Source: Acinetobacter sp. NIPH 2100 (GTDB taxonomy: Bacteria > Pseudomonadota > Gammaproteobacteria > Pseudomonadales > Moraxellaceae). Taken from it: a stretch of 64,000 nucleotides of DNA. The notes beneath the pieces were generated by a model. The model made no database searches. It saw nothing but the letters and a program-made list of their open reading frames with translations, and was not told the DNA's origin. The position numbers and the translations under genes were made by a program. The stretch covers positions 2,474,262-2,538,261 of the forward strand of contig NZ_KB850224.1 of the NCBI RefSeq assembly GCF_000369805.1. The letters are read 5' to 3'. Shown here in pieces: positions 45,787 to 54,493 of this stretch. The number at the start of each line of letters is the position of its first letter. The stretch's first letter is position 1.

Positions 45787-46668
45787 ATGATGTCTGAATA
45801 TTGGATATTCGCAACCTGGATAACAAAAATTGGCCTCTATTTGAGTATTGCTTTTGTGGTTGGAGGAGCATTTAGCTATTTCCTACTCGGACGCTATGCT
45901 GAAATCAAAGCAAATATTGTCAATTATATGACCCTTGGTGCAGCTCTGGGTTTGATCTCAAGTACTCTAAGTTTCTTGTTTTTAATTGGAAGTTTTGCCA
46001 ATACAGGCTTGCTTGGTATGTTTGATTGGAACTACATCAACATTCTGATCAACACTGCGACTGGACATGCACATCTCATTCGCATCCTTAGTTTTGCAAT
46101 GATACTCGCATTGCTGATCTTCAAACTGAATCAAAAAAATACTGCAACCAATGCATTTGAAAAGATAATCTTTACACTCCCCATACTGCTGATTGTCTAT
46201 AGCTTTTCTCAGCTGGGTCATGTCACTAATTTATCCTTGTTTGCCCAATTTTTATTATCCATCCATGTACTGGTCATGTCTTTATGGATGGGCGCCTTAT
46301 ACCCACTCTGGAAAACCAGTCGTGCAATAAATGGCTTGGCGTTAAAAGAGCGCATGCATTTATTTGGGCGTATCGCAGTGTTTGTGGTTACGATTTTAAT
46401 CCTATGTGGTGCCAGTGTTGCTGTACTTTTATTTAAAGATTTTAATGCTTTAATCAATACACCTTATGGATCTGGTTTTAGTATTAAGCTTTTATTTGTG
46501 GTGAGTATTTTACTGTTGGCTGCATTTAACAAATGGTATTTTACCCCTCGCCTTCAAGAGCCTAAATTTTCACAGCAATTAAGCTATGCCATTTTATTTG
46601 AAATGTCTCTGGGTTTGATGATCTTGCTCACAACAGCCTACATCACCACCGTCATCGGGATTGAATAA
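45787..46668 (+). CDS. copD: CopD-family inner-membrane copper transport protein
   Basis: The 293-residue protein has about eight hydrophobic segments and the CopD-type text FQLGHVTNLS-like SQLGHVTNLSLFAQFLLSIHVLVMSLWMG-ALYPLW, with conserved His residues at membrane edges that could bind copper. CopD works with CopC to bring copper into the cytoplasm in known systems. AGGAATAAATA lies before the ATG; the second codon is also ATG. It ends about 60 bp from a convergent MFS gene. Confidence 0.87.
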   Translation: MMSEYWIFATWITKIGLYLSIAFVVGGAFSYFLLGRYAEIKANIVNYMTLGAALGLISSTLSFLFLIGSFANTGLLGMFDWNYINILINTATGHAHLIRILSFAMILALLIFKLNQKNTATNAFEKIIFTLPILLIVYSFSQLGHVTNLSLFAQFLLSIHVLVMSLWMGALYPLWKTSRAINGLALKERMHLFGRIAVFVVTILILCGASVAVLLFKDFNALINTPYGSGFSIKLLFVVSILLLAAFNKWYFTPRLQEPKFSQQLSYAILFEMSLGLMILLTTAYITTVIGIE

Positions 46669-46701
46669 AATTATATCGATAGATCATTTTATAGATCTCA
46701 T

Positions 46702-46737
46702 GGCAATTGAGTCTAAGCACAAATTCACTCAATTGCC
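46702..46737. terminator. Hairpin between copD and the convergent MFS gene
   Basis: GGCAATTGAGT pairs with ACTCAATTGCC across a 14-nt loop. The right arm overlaps the stop region of the leftward MFS gene. No strong T-run is seen on either side. Confidence 0.6.
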
Positions 46738-47979
46738 CTCAAGCAGCTCTATGTCATGTTGAGCATTTCGTGTAATCCACCAAAAGGATAAGGCAATCAC
46801 ACTGATGCAGCCGCCTAGCAAACAGACACCTAGCCATCCTGCTTTGGCATAGGTCATGGTTGTGCTGATTGCACCTAGACCGCTGCCTGCGGCATAAAAC
46901 AGCATATACAGCCCGACTAAACGGCCTTGATTATCCTGTTGTATTTGCAAAATCATACTTTGATTGGTGACGTGTAAGGCTTGACCTCCTAAATCGAGTA
47001 ATAATATCCCCAAGATCAATGCCGCAATTGAATACTCAATTTGAGCGAAAGCGATCCAAGACAACAATATCAGCAACAATGCAAAGCCACTGGTTCTTTG
47101 CGCAAAACCTTGATCTGCCCATTGCCCTACTTTGCTTGCCATCAATGCACCCAATACTCCAACCAAACCCAATGCACCAATTGCAGTATGTGAATAGTGA
47201 TATGGAGGCGCACTGAGCAATAGCGCCAACGCACTCCAAAAAATATTGAATACCGCAAACATCAACAATGCCAATATTCCCCGTATCTGTAATAATTTAT
47301 TTTTGGAAACTAAGGTCAGCATGGACAAAATCAAACGTGGATAGCTCAGTTGATGATTTGAATTGGCGACCATCGGCAGAGATTTCCACAGTGGCAAAGC
47401 AATCATCAACATCAGCAGTGCTGCACAAAAATAGACGCTGCGCCAGCCCGCAAGATCGCTGATTGCGCCAGCAAAAACGCGAGCCAATAATAATCCAATA
47501 AACACACCACTTTGTGCTGTACCCACCACATAGCCCCGTTCATGAGGTTCAGCGATACTTGCAGCATAGGTAATCAGTCCTTGTGTCATGGCTGTGCCTA
47601 ACATACCCACCGCAAACATCGCTGCAAATAAGCCAAGTACAGTTTTTGTGATACTGACGGCAATCAACGCAGCAACAAGCGCCAAGAGCTGCAATCGCAT
47701 GAGCCGACGGCGATCCATCCGATCGCCCAATGGCACCAACAATAATAAAGCCACAGCGCACCCGATTTGGGTCACCAAAATCACACTCCCAACCGTGGCA
47801 TAGCGAATTGCCAAGTCCTGAGCAATAGCATCCAGTAAAGGTTGCGCATAATAAACATTGGCAACACTTAAACCACTCGCGATTGCAAACAGCCAGACCA
47901 AGCCAGTGGGCAATTTTCTTGGCTGAGTGAAAAGATGATTTTCTTTTTTAGATAAAGCTGATGTACAGGGATGATTCAT
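46729..47979 (-). CDS. MFS transporter under HxlR-type control
   Basis: The 416-residue carrier has twelve hydrophobic segments. It has SVANVYYAQPLLDAIAQDL after TM1 and motif A PLGDRMDRRRLM between TM2 and TM3, which puts it in the DHA1-like NepI/YgaY group of efflux proteins. GGGTG precedes the ATG. It is divergent from an HxlR regulator with a clear palindrome between, so expression probably responds to a reactive or aromatic compound. The substrate is unknown. Confidence 0.87.
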   Translation of the reverse strand: MNHPCTSALSKKENHLFTQPRKLPTGLVWLFAIASGLSVANVYYAQPLLDAIAQDLAIRYATVGSVILVTQIGCAVALLLLVPLGDRMDRRRLMRLQLLALVAALIAVSITKTVLGLFAAMFAVGMLGTAMTQGLITYAASIAEPHERGYVVGTAQSGVFIGLLLARVFAGAISDLAGWRSVYFCAALLMLMIALPLWKSLPMVANSNHQLSYPRLILSMLTLVSKNKLLQIRGILALLMFAVFNIFWSALALLLSAPPYHYSHTAIGALGLVGVLGALMASKVGQWADQGFAQRTSGFALLLILLSWIAFAQIEYSIAALILGILLLDLGGQALHVTNQSMILQIQQDNQGRLVGLYMLFYAAGSGLGAISTTMTYAKAGWLGVCLLGGCISVIALSFWWITRNAQHDIELLEGN

Positions 47980-47989
47980 CGCGCACCCA

Positions 47990-48014
47990 AACTAGTTTCA
48001 AAATAAAACTAGTT
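47990..48014. promoter_or_regulatory. Inverted repeat AACTAGTTT-N7-AAACTAGTT, candidate HxlR operator
   Basis: A perfect 9-bp inverted repeat sits immediately upstream of the MFS start. A further half-site (TCTAGTTTT) lies about 15 bp to the right. The placement next to the MFS start codon fits repression by the divergent HxlR protein. Confidence 0.6.
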
Positions 48015-48075
48015 GAACCCTAAACCATCTAGTTTTAAAATGCAACCAGATCAATCCAAATCTATTGAGAATGCG

Positions 48076-48534
48076 ATGTCAAACAATAAAAGTTCAACTA
48101 CAGAGTTTTGCCCTGTTGCACGTTGTGTCGATGTGATTGGAGATCGTTGGTCACTGCTGATTGTGCGAGATGTCATGGATGGCATTCATCGTTTTGGTGA
48201 CCTACAACGAAACTTGAATGTCGCCCGTAACATTCTTTCGGACAGACTGCATAAATTAATTGCTGCCGAAATTCTGCAAACACAGGCCGCGTCTGATGGC
48301 ACAGCCTATCAAGAGTACATTTTGACAGATCAAGGAGAAAAACTATTCCCGATTGTGGTTGCACTACGCCAATGGGGCGAACAGTTTCTATTTGAAAAAA
48401 ATGAACCGCATTCAATTTTGATTGAAAAAGCCACAAAACAGCCTGTGCCGATGATGACAGCAATGTCAGATAATGGAAAAGTCTTAAATAGCACGACCAC
48501 AGGGGTCTTAAAAGTGTGCCCGCAGAACCCATAA
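48076..48534 (+). CDS. HxlR-family (MarR-like winged helix) regulator
   Basis: From ATG 48076 the protein has 152 residues. It shows the HxlR pattern CPVARCVDVIGDRWSLLIVRDVMDG (in part), FGDLQRNLNVARNILSDRL and YILTDQGEKLFPIVVALRQWGEQ. The Cys residues near the N-terminus resemble redox-sensing cysteines of HypR/YodB-type members. The open frame extends back to a TTG at 48013, but that start would lie in the palindrome, and GAGAAT precedes 48076. It most likely represses the divergent MFS gene. Confidence 0.88.
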   Translation: MSNNKSSTTEFCPVARCVDVIGDRWSLLIVRDVMDGIHRFGDLQRNLNVARNILSDRLHKLIAAEILQTQAASDGTAYQEYILTDQGEKLFPIVVALRQWGEQFLFEKNEPHSILIEKATKQPVPMMTAMSDNGKVLNSTTTGVLKVCPQNP

Positions 48535-48652
48535 AATAGACGTTAAAAATTTATGCTTTCTTTACGCATAATTTACGTTAATTTTATTATTTATCAAAAG
48601 ATTAAAACCTAATATACATCTCATCAAATTTAACTCATATGTTGAGGATGTT

Positions 48653-49432
48653 ATGAAAGGTTTATATCGGGTATTAGTTTTAGCGACAGTTTTATCTTCC
48701 AATTATGCTTTTGCATCAGATCAACCATCTGCTTCGAATTTCAATCTTTCTGGAAATGTATCACTCGGCAGCGAATATCGTTGGCGTGGACAAACTCAGA
48801 GCAAGAATGATGCTGCTTTTCAAGGAAACTTTCTTTTAAACCATTCCTCTGGATTTTATCTAGCGGCATTTACCTCAAATGTTGATTTCGGTGATGACGC
48901 ACACTTGGAACTCGATCCTTCTTTTGGCTACGCAACTCCAATTCTTTTAGGGAAATTCCAACCTACAATTGACCTTGGCATGCTTCGTTATCATTATGTA
49001 GGTAAAAGCGATTTAAATTACAATGAATACTATCTAAAAATGATCATAAACAATGCTTTGAGCGATAATGATAGCTTTAGCCCAAGTATCAGCTATACCC
49101 CTCAATACGGCGGCAAAGCAACGCGCCAAAACTTCGGCGAAGACGTCAAAAATTGGTATTTTAATCTTTTATATAGCACGCCAATAGCCCATACCCACTT
49201 TGGCGCTATTGCAAGCTTAGGCTATTCCAAAGCAAGCCAAGCAATTTATGGAGGAGATGCAGAAGATCACTTTATCGACTGGAAAATAGGAGCCAATTAT
49301 AGCTATCCACCCATGAACTTGAGTGCGGAACTGGCAGCAATTGGAACGGATCTTAATACTGATGGGTTTACTGATACATCCAAGAAAGGGCTGAAAACCG
49401 CTGCGGTCTTTACACTGAGCAAGTCTTTTTAA
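48653..49432 (+). CDS. TorF-family putative outer-membrane porin
   Basis: The 259-residue precursor has a signal peptide ending AFA-S near residue 22. The mature part begins NLSGNVSLGSEYRWRGQTQS, the usual opening of the TIGR02001/TorF family (conserved in many proteobacteria), followed by alternating beta strands with LDPSFGYATP, LGMLRYHYVG and YNEYYLKM, and it ends with an aromatic (SKSF). It should form a small barrel in the outer membrane. The transported compound is unknown. TTGAGGATGTT precedes the ATG. Confidence 0.87.
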   Translation: MKGLYRVLVLATVLSSNYAFASDQPSASNFNLSGNVSLGSEYRWRGQTQSKNDAAFQGNFLLNHSSGFYLAAFTSNVDFGDDAHLELDPSFGYATPILLGKFQPTIDLGMLRYHYVGKSDLNYNEYYLKMIINNALSDNDSFSPSISYTPQYGGKATRQNFGEDVKNWYFNLLYSTPIAHTHFGAIASLGYSKASQAIYGGDAEDHFIDWKIGANYSYPPMNLSAELAAIGTDLNTDGFTDTSKKGLKTAAVFTLSKSF

Positions 49433-49456
49433 AATAACAATTGTTTAGATAAGCTG

Positions 49457-49496
49457 TATCAGGCAAGCATCGAAAAGTATGAATACTTGCCTGATA
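49457..49496 (+). terminator. Hairpin after the TorF-like gene
   Basis: TATCAGGCAAG pairs with CTTGCCTGATA across an 18-nt loop, 25 bp after the stop. A weak T-rich tract follows (AAGATCCTCATTTT). Confidence 0.6.
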
Positions 49497-49519
49497 AGAT
49501 CCTCATTTTATGATTTAAC

Positions 49520-49975
49520 TTATTTATTCTGAGTGGGCTTACGTTGAAAACCTTGTTGTTCTAATAATTGAGCCCGTGTTTCATAATCAACCACCTCAAT
49601 CACCTGATGCAATAACCACATATAGCCAAAAGGATCTTTGAACATGGCATTCTTAATGCCCATTGCTGGCATATGCTGCACAGCTTGAATCAGCACTGCA
49701 CCTGCATCAACTGCTTGCTGCAATGTTTTCTCGATATCAGTGACCGTAATATTAAACCAAATCGGGATATAGCTGTCTTGGGTAGGCGCAAGCAATTGGA
49801 AATCTGGGTTTTCATCTAGCATATGAAAATGAACGCCGTGAATACTCATAATTACACTATTCTGCCCAACCACAAAATCACCTACTTCTATTCTTTCGAC
49901 TTCAAAAACCTGCTCATAAAATGCCAATGCAGTCAGTGTGTCTTTAACAATAAAATCAATTTCAGTATTTTGCAT
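49520..49975 (-). CDS. VOC-family (glyoxalase/PhnB-like) protein
   Basis: The protein has about 151 residues from ATG 49975, with AAAGGACGC upstream; a longer frame to 50002 lacks such a site. It is a single VOC unit with the paired beta-alpha-beta-beta-beta pattern: DFIVKDTLTALAFYEQVFEVE first, then FNITVTDIEKTLQQAVDAGA and MFKDPFGYMWLLHQ. The latter resembles PhnB-like and bleomycin-resistance-like proteins. Metal ligands are not complete enough to assign a reaction. Confidence 0.82.
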   Translation of the reverse strand: MQNTEIDFIVKDTLTALAFYEQVFEVERIEVGDFVVGQNSVIMSIHGVHFHMLDENPDFQLLAPTQDSYIPIWFNITVTDIEKTLQQAVDAGAVLIQAVQHMPAMGIKNAMFKDPFGYMWLLHQVIEVVDYETRAQLLEQQGFQRKPTQNK

Positions 49976-50079
49976 GTAATGCGTCCTTTTATTTTTTATC
50001 ATTCTAAAGAGGTCGCTTTAGCACCACTATCAGCTCTTTGTAACGGACATCACTGAGGAAAAACAACCATCAGATAAAT

Positions 50080-50118
50080 AAAAAAGCAAAGCAAGATTTA
50101 ACTTTGCTTCGCTTTTTC
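50080..50118 (-). terminator. Terminator after the amino-acid ABC operon
   Basis: AAAAAAGCAAAGCAAAG-like arms pair with TTTGCTTCGCTTTTT around a short loop, and on the minus strand a TTTTTTATTTATC run follows. It lies just past the last binding-protein stop. Confidence 0.75.
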
Positions 50119-50132
50119 TTCAGTCGAAGTAC

Positions 50133-50999
50133 TTATTCAATAATTAAGTCTTTGGCAGGAATACCATCACCATAAACAGGTTTTAAGGTTTTTTCATAGG
50201 CTTGATGGATAACCCCTTCTTTGGCTAATTTTTCTAAATCTTGATTTAACCAATCCAGCAATTCTTTATTGCCCTTTTGCACGGCAGGTGCAATTAAATC
50301 TTGCTCACCCAAATTAGTAATGCCGACAGTGTAATTTGGATTTTCTTTTGCCCATGCCAACACCAATAAATTATCATGTGCCAAAGCAGCACCTCGACCA
50401 TCTTTTAAAGCATCAAAAGTTTCCGTGTTTTGCTCATATTTTTGCAACTTAATTTCAGGATGTTGCTTGCTAAAAAATGAATCCGCTGTCGTGCCTTTAT
50501 TGACCAGCAAGATTTGATCCTTGAGCTGAGCAATATCAGTAATCGGTTTATTTTTAGGAGACACCACACCTAAAGCAACCTTCAAATAAGGCTGAGCAAA
50601 ATCCACCACCTGTTCACGTTCAGGTGTCACCGTGAAATTGGCAAAAATAATATCGACTTTATTGGCTTTAAGATATTCGACACGGTTGGCCGCCTCAGTC
50701 AGTACAAACTGCACTTTATTTTCATCGCCCAATAAATCTTTGGCGACATGTTTAGCAATTTCCACATCAAAGCCCTGATTTTTACCTTGTGCATCCAGAT
50801 AACCAAACGGCGGCTTGTCGCTAAATACACCAATACGAACCACACCGTTTTTCTTGATCTGTTCAATACTGGAAAGCTGCGCTGAAGTATCTGCGGGCTT
50901 TTCAGTCGACTGAGGATTTTTATTACATGCTGTCATTCCTAAACTAAATACAGAAGCCAGCAATAATTTTTGAATATTTGAAAATGTTATTGTTTGCAT
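50133..50999 (-). CDS. ABC transporter solute-binding lipoprotein, polar amino acid type (copy 2)
   Basis: The 288-residue family 3 binding protein has a lipobox LGMTAC, so it is a lipoprotein after processing. The SBP_bac_3 pattern is clear: VRIGVFSDKPPFGYLDAQGKNQGFDVEIAK, broken here at the conserved PPFGY, then NRVEYLKANKVDIIFANFTVTPER and VNKGTTADSF. It is closely similar in layout and sequence to the upstream gene at 51030-51932, so the two arose by tandem duplication. AAAAGGTGAAATT precedes the ATG. Substrate is probably an acidic or neutral amino acid. Confidence 0.9.
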   Translation of the reverse strand: MQTITFSNIQKLLLASVFSLGMTACNKNPQSTEKPADTSAQLSSIEQIKKNGVVRIGVFSDKPPFGYLDAQGKNQGFDVEIAKHVAKDLLGDENKVQFVLTEAANRVEYLKANKVDIIFANFTVTPEREQVVDFAQPYLKVALGVVSPKNKPITDIAQLKDQILLVNKGTTADSFFSKQHPEIKLQKYEQNTETFDALKDGRGAALAHDNLLVLAWAKENPNYTVGITNLGEQDLIAPAVQKGNKELLDWLNQDLEKLAKEGVIHQAYEKTLKPVYGDGIPAKDLIIE

Positions 51000-51029
51000 A
51001 ATTTCACCTTTTTTGTGTTTTAAAATCTG

Positions 51030-51932
51030 TTATTGCTTGGTGGTATCAACATCTAAAAAGATATTGGGATTCACTTTTTCACCGTAGATCGGTTTCAAGG
51101 TTTGGTCATAAATGTTCTGAACCTCACCTGTCGTCCTGAGCTGCTTGATTTCATCATTCAACCAGTTCAACAATTGGGTGTTGCCCTTTTTCACACCTGC
51201 TGCAATAAAGTCTTGATTGCCAATCTGAGGAATACCCGCCACATAATTCGGGTTCTTGGCTGCCCATGCCAGTGCATAAGTACTGTCTTGAGAAATGGCA
51301 TCCCCTCGACCGTCAATCAGCGCATTGAAAGCATCGGTATTTTGTCCAAATTTCAACAACTTAACTTTTGGATAATTTTTACTAAAATAGATCTCTGAGC
51401 TCGAACCCTTATTTACAATCAAGGTTTTGCCTTCCAGACTTTTCACATCGGTAATAGCTTTATCCTTAGGTGAAACAATTCCCAGTGATGCTTTTAAATA
51501 AGGTTGGGAAAAATCTACGACCTGTTGACGTTCAGGTGTTACAGAAAAACTGGCAAAGACCACATCAACTTTATCTGACTTTAAAAATTCAACCCGATTG
51601 GCAGCTTCCGCAATCACAAACTGAATTTTATTTTCATCACCGAGTAAATCTTTGGTCACACGCTTTGCCAGTGCCACATCAAAGCCCTGATTTTTGCCCG
51701 CACTATCGACATAGCCAAACGGTGGATTGTCCGCAAATACACCTACGCGTAGGACACCATTTTTCCGAATCTGTTCCAACGATGTATCCTGTCCTACACT
51801 TTTGGCCTCTGACGAAGTTGGCTGATTACAACCCGTCAATACACCTGCCATCAGTACACAAGTGATGCCCAAACCAAACATTTTTGTCTTTGAAGGAGAG
51901 TGATGTTGCCCAGCTGCTAAATTTAATCGCAT
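51030..51932 (-). CDS. ABC transporter solute-binding lipoprotein, polar amino acid type (copy 1)
   Basis: The 300-residue protein has a lipobox VLTGC near residue 35 and the SBP_bac_3 layout LRVGVFADNPPFGYVDSAGK, NRVEFLKSDKVDVVFASFSV and VNKGSSSEIYFSK. It precedes its paralogue by 30 bp in the same operon and follows the ATPase gene. Two binding proteins sharing one pair of permeases may widen the range of substrates. AAGAGGACTTT precedes the ATG. Confidence 0.9.
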   Translation of the reverse strand: MRLNLAAGQHHSPSKTKMFGLGITCVLMAGVLTGCNQPTSSEAKSVGQDTSLEQIRKNGVLRVGVFADNPPFGYVDSAGKNQGFDVALAKRVTKDLLGDENKIQFVIAEAANRVEFLKSDKVDVVFASFSVTPERQQVVDFSQPYLKASLGIVSPKDKAITDVKSLEGKTLIVNKGSSSEIYFSKNYPKVKLLKFGQNTDAFNALIDGRGDAISQDSTYALAWAAKNPNYVAGIPQIGNQDFIAAGVKKGNTQLLNWLNDEIKQLRTTGEVQNIYDQTLKPIYGEKVNPNIFLDVDTTKQ

Positions 51933-51950
51933 AAAGTCCTCTTATTGCTT

Positions 51951-52682
51951 TTAATAATTTAAAATATTTAGAAAGGTCTTCGCCCGTTCTGTTTGTGGAT
52001 GCTGAAAAAATGCTTCAGGTGAGCTTTGCTCAATGATTTTGCCCTTATCCATAAAAATAATGCGGTCTGCCACTTTGCGTGCAAAACCCATTTCATGGGT
52101 GACGATGAGCATGGTCATGCCTTCCTGTGCCAGTTTCAGCACCACATCCAGCACTTCCCGTACCATTTCAGGATCTAAGGCTGCGGTTATCTCATCCAAT
52201 AAAATCACTTTCGGTTTCATGACCAATGCACGGACAATCGCAATTCGCTGTTTTTGCCCACCCGATAAATTGGCAGGATAATCATATTTACGATCAAGCA
52301 ATCCCACCCGCTGCAATAAGTGATCTGCCAGTTGTTCCACTTCTACACGTTGCCGTTTTTGTGCTTTTAAGGGGCCAAGCAGAATGTTATCAATCACATT
52401 CATATGCTTGAATAACTCATAGTTCTGGAACACCATGCCGATCTGCTGACGTACGCTATCCCATGGCAAATCCTGCCCTAATCTTCCAATATCTTTGAGA
52501 TGAATCTCCCCCTCTTGGATCGGTTCCAACCCATTGATACAGCGCAACAAGGTACTTTTGCCACAACCCGATGGCCCCAAAATCACCACCACTTCCCCTT
52601 GTTGCACATCCAGATCAATGCCATGCAAGATATGACTTTGTTTATAAAATTTCTGCACATGTTGTATCGATAACAAAGTCAT
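51951..52682 (-). CDS. Amino-acid ABC transporter ATP-binding protein
   Basis: From ATG 52682 the protein has 243 residues, the usual GlnQ/HisP length. It has Walker [12 protein letters not shown], the signature [11 protein letters not shown] and Walker [14 protein letters not shown], with the switch His in [17 protein letters not shown] precedes this ATG, and it overlaps the upstream permease stop as ATGA. The open frame extends to 52775, but the extension lies inside the permease gene and is not coding for this protein. Confidence 0.93.
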   Translation of the reverse strand: MTLLSIQHVQKFYKQSHILHGIDLDVQQGEVVVILGPSGCGKSTLLRCINGLEPIQEGEIHLKDIGRLGQDLPWDSVRQQIGMVFQNYELFKHMNVIDNILLGPLKAQKRQRVEVEQLADHLLQRVGLLDRKYDYPANLSGGQKQRIAIVRALVMKPKVILLDEITAALDPEMVREVLDVVLKLAQEGMTMLIVTHEMGFARKVADRIIFMDKGKIIEQSSPEAFFQHPQTERAKTFLNILNY

Positions 52683-53350
52683 GCGTTCTCCCACACTTTT
52701 TCTAAATGCGCTGCTAAAAGCGATAATGGATAACAAATCAGGAAATAAAGAATAAAGATGAAACCGTAAATCCATAGCGAGGCACTGGGTACCGTCAATA
52801 ATGAGTTTTCAATAATCTGCTGCCCGACTTTCAGAACTTCCACCATCCCGATCAGTACCGCCAATGAACTGGTTTTAATCATGCGGGTAAACAGATTCAA
52901 TGCCCCAGGTGTCACTCTTTTTAGGCTTTGTGGGAAAATCACGTAAATCAATGCCTGCACATGATTTAAACCTACAGCATAAGCAGAATCACGTTGATGC
53001 TGATCAATCGAAGTAATCGAGGCCCGAACTAAATCGCCCATTTCCGCAGTTCCCCATAAGGTAAATACAAAAATACACACCCAAAATGATGAGAGCTGCC
53101 AGTTAAACCACGTCGCTAAACCAAAATAGAAAACAAACAATAGGACGAGGATCGGCACAACCCGAATGGTTTCTAAATAAAAACGGCAAATAATTTTAAT
53201 CAGTATGTTTTTGGAGGTCATGATCACCCCAAAAACCGTCCCGAAAATCGCAGATAAAAACACAGAAAGAAAAGCAATTTCAATGGTTTGTAGCAGGCCA
53301 TACAGCAACCGTTCGAGATGGCTCGGTTGAAATAAATACTCAAGTTCCAT
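52679..53350 (-). CDS. Amino-acid ABC transporter permease (second subunit)
   Basis: The 223-residue permease has about five hydrophobic segments and the HisM/GlnP-type text [38 protein letters not shown] and the EAA loop [24 protein letters not shown]. It overlaps the upstream permease by 11 bp and the ATPase by 4 bp, so the operon is tightly coupled. It forms the membrane channel with the other permease. Confidence 0.92.
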   Translation of the reverse strand: MELEYLFQPSHLERLLYGLLQTIEIAFLSVFLSAIFGTVFGVIMTSKNILIKIICRFYLETIRVVPILVLLFVFYFGLATWFNWQLSSFWVCIFVFTLWGTAEMGDLVRASITSIDQHQRDSAYAVGLNHVQALIYVIFPQSLKRVTPGALNLFTRMIKTSSLAVLIGMVEVLKVGQQIIENSLLTVPSASLWIYGFIFILYFLICYPLSLLAAHLEKVWENA

Positions 53351-54008
53351 GGCTCACCTTCCGACTGCGATATTCCAAATAACTGGTGAGTGCTGAAACA
53401 GGTAACAAGATAATCAGATAGGCCATGATTAATAGAAATAAAGCTTCTGTGGTTTTATAGTCCATCCCAATCAAATCTTTGGTCACAAACAAGAGCTCCA
53501 CCACTGCAATCGCACTCAAAACTGAGCTTTCTTTAATCAGAAATAAGCAGTTCGCACCAATGGCTGGAATAGAAAGCGACAGCGCCTGTGGAAACACCAC
53601 ATATTGAAAGACTTGGACGGCATTGAGTCCCACACTTCGGGCAGAATCAATCTGTCCTTGTGCAACTGACTGTAAGCCTGCACGGAAGGCTTCTGCCATA
53701 TAACTGCCGCCCAAAAAAGTTAGACCAATCACACCACAGGTAAAACCATCTAGTTTGATCCCGATCTTAGGTAAACCGTAATAGAGAAAAAATAGCTGAA
53801 TGAGCAAGGGCGTATTGCGGGAAACCTCAATATAGACTTTGACAATTTTGTTGAGTATTCGAACGTTATAGGTACTAATCACACTACAGATCAGCCCCAA
53901 TAAAATAGATAACACAATACCAATAAAGGAGATTTTTAAGGTCATGAGGGTTGCCGCATAGAACTGCGGCAGTACACTCTGTATATACAGCCAATCCAAA
54001 GACAACAT
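53340..54008 (-). CDS. Amino-acid ABC transporter permease (first subunit)
   Basis: The 222-residue permease has the same five-segment layout: TLMTLKISFIGIVLSILLGL, EVSRNTPLLIQLFFLYYGLP and the EAA loop SARSVGLNAVQVFQYVVFPQAL. The RNTPLLIQLFFLYYGLP text is typical of polar amino-acid permeases. It is the first gene of the operon; the region before its ATG is weak in Shine-Dalgarno character. Divergent from the 2OG-Fe dioxygenase gene. Confidence 0.92.
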   Translation of the reverse strand: MLSLDWLYIQSVLPQFYAATLMTLKISFIGIVLSILLGLICSVISTYNVRILNKIVKVYIEVSRNTPLLIQLFFLYYGLPKIGIKLDGFTCGVIGLTFLGGSYMAEAFRAGLQSVAQGQIDSARSVGLNAVQVFQYVVFPQALSLSIPAIGANCLFLIKESSVLSAIAVVELLFVTKDLIGMDYKTTEALFLLIMAYLIILLPVSALTSYLEYRSRKVSHGT

Positions 54009-54493
54009 CCGAATGAAAAATTGATTCTTTTGATAAATACGTTGTTGTTATTTATCTTTGGATGAGTCTAATCTGATTGAAAAATCACATGAAATATTAT
54101 TATTTGCTAAGCTTTGCTGAAATTTTTAATTATCAGCCTTGGCTTGAGGTAATTCTTTTTATTCTCCCTCCGCTGAATAACGCTCAGAGCTGCACTGTTT
54201 AGCTCATTTTTTATAAAAAAATCGTATGACTTAAACAATGACTCCCAACCCTATCTGAGGCAGATAAGGTAAAGGCATACCTATCCACATTATTTGTAGC
54301 TAACTAAATCATTTATCTTGCTATCATTTTAAAAACCATATTCTCAAAAGAACAAGCGACTGTTTTTATATAAAAATTTTACCATTAAATAAATTAAAGC
54401 ATATGATTATTAATAATAATTATATTTAAATTTAACAAATATGAAATATTTTATTTACATGATTAAGTTTCATCACTGATAGAGGGCTATCCC
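54009..54493. other. 485-bp divergent intergenic region with tandem small hairpins
   Basis: No gene is seen here. It carries the promoters of the leftward ABC operon and of the rightward dioxygenase-LysO pair. Around 54251-54282 two small hairpins lie in a row: CTATCTG-AGG-CAGATAAG and AGGTA-(6 nt)-TACCT. The last 180 bp are very AT-rich. I could not match the L-box or another named riboswitch. Confidence 0.45.

Noticed and set aside
52683..52775. Upstream extension of the amino-acid ABC ATPase
   Set aside because: The extra 31 residues lie inside the permease gene; the ATG at 52680-52682 has its own ribosome site and fits the family length.
54240..54300. Lysine (L-box) riboswitch before the dioxygenase-LysO pair
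   Set aside because: The short hairpins lack the conserved L-box core and the five-helix layout, so I only report them as possible leader structure.
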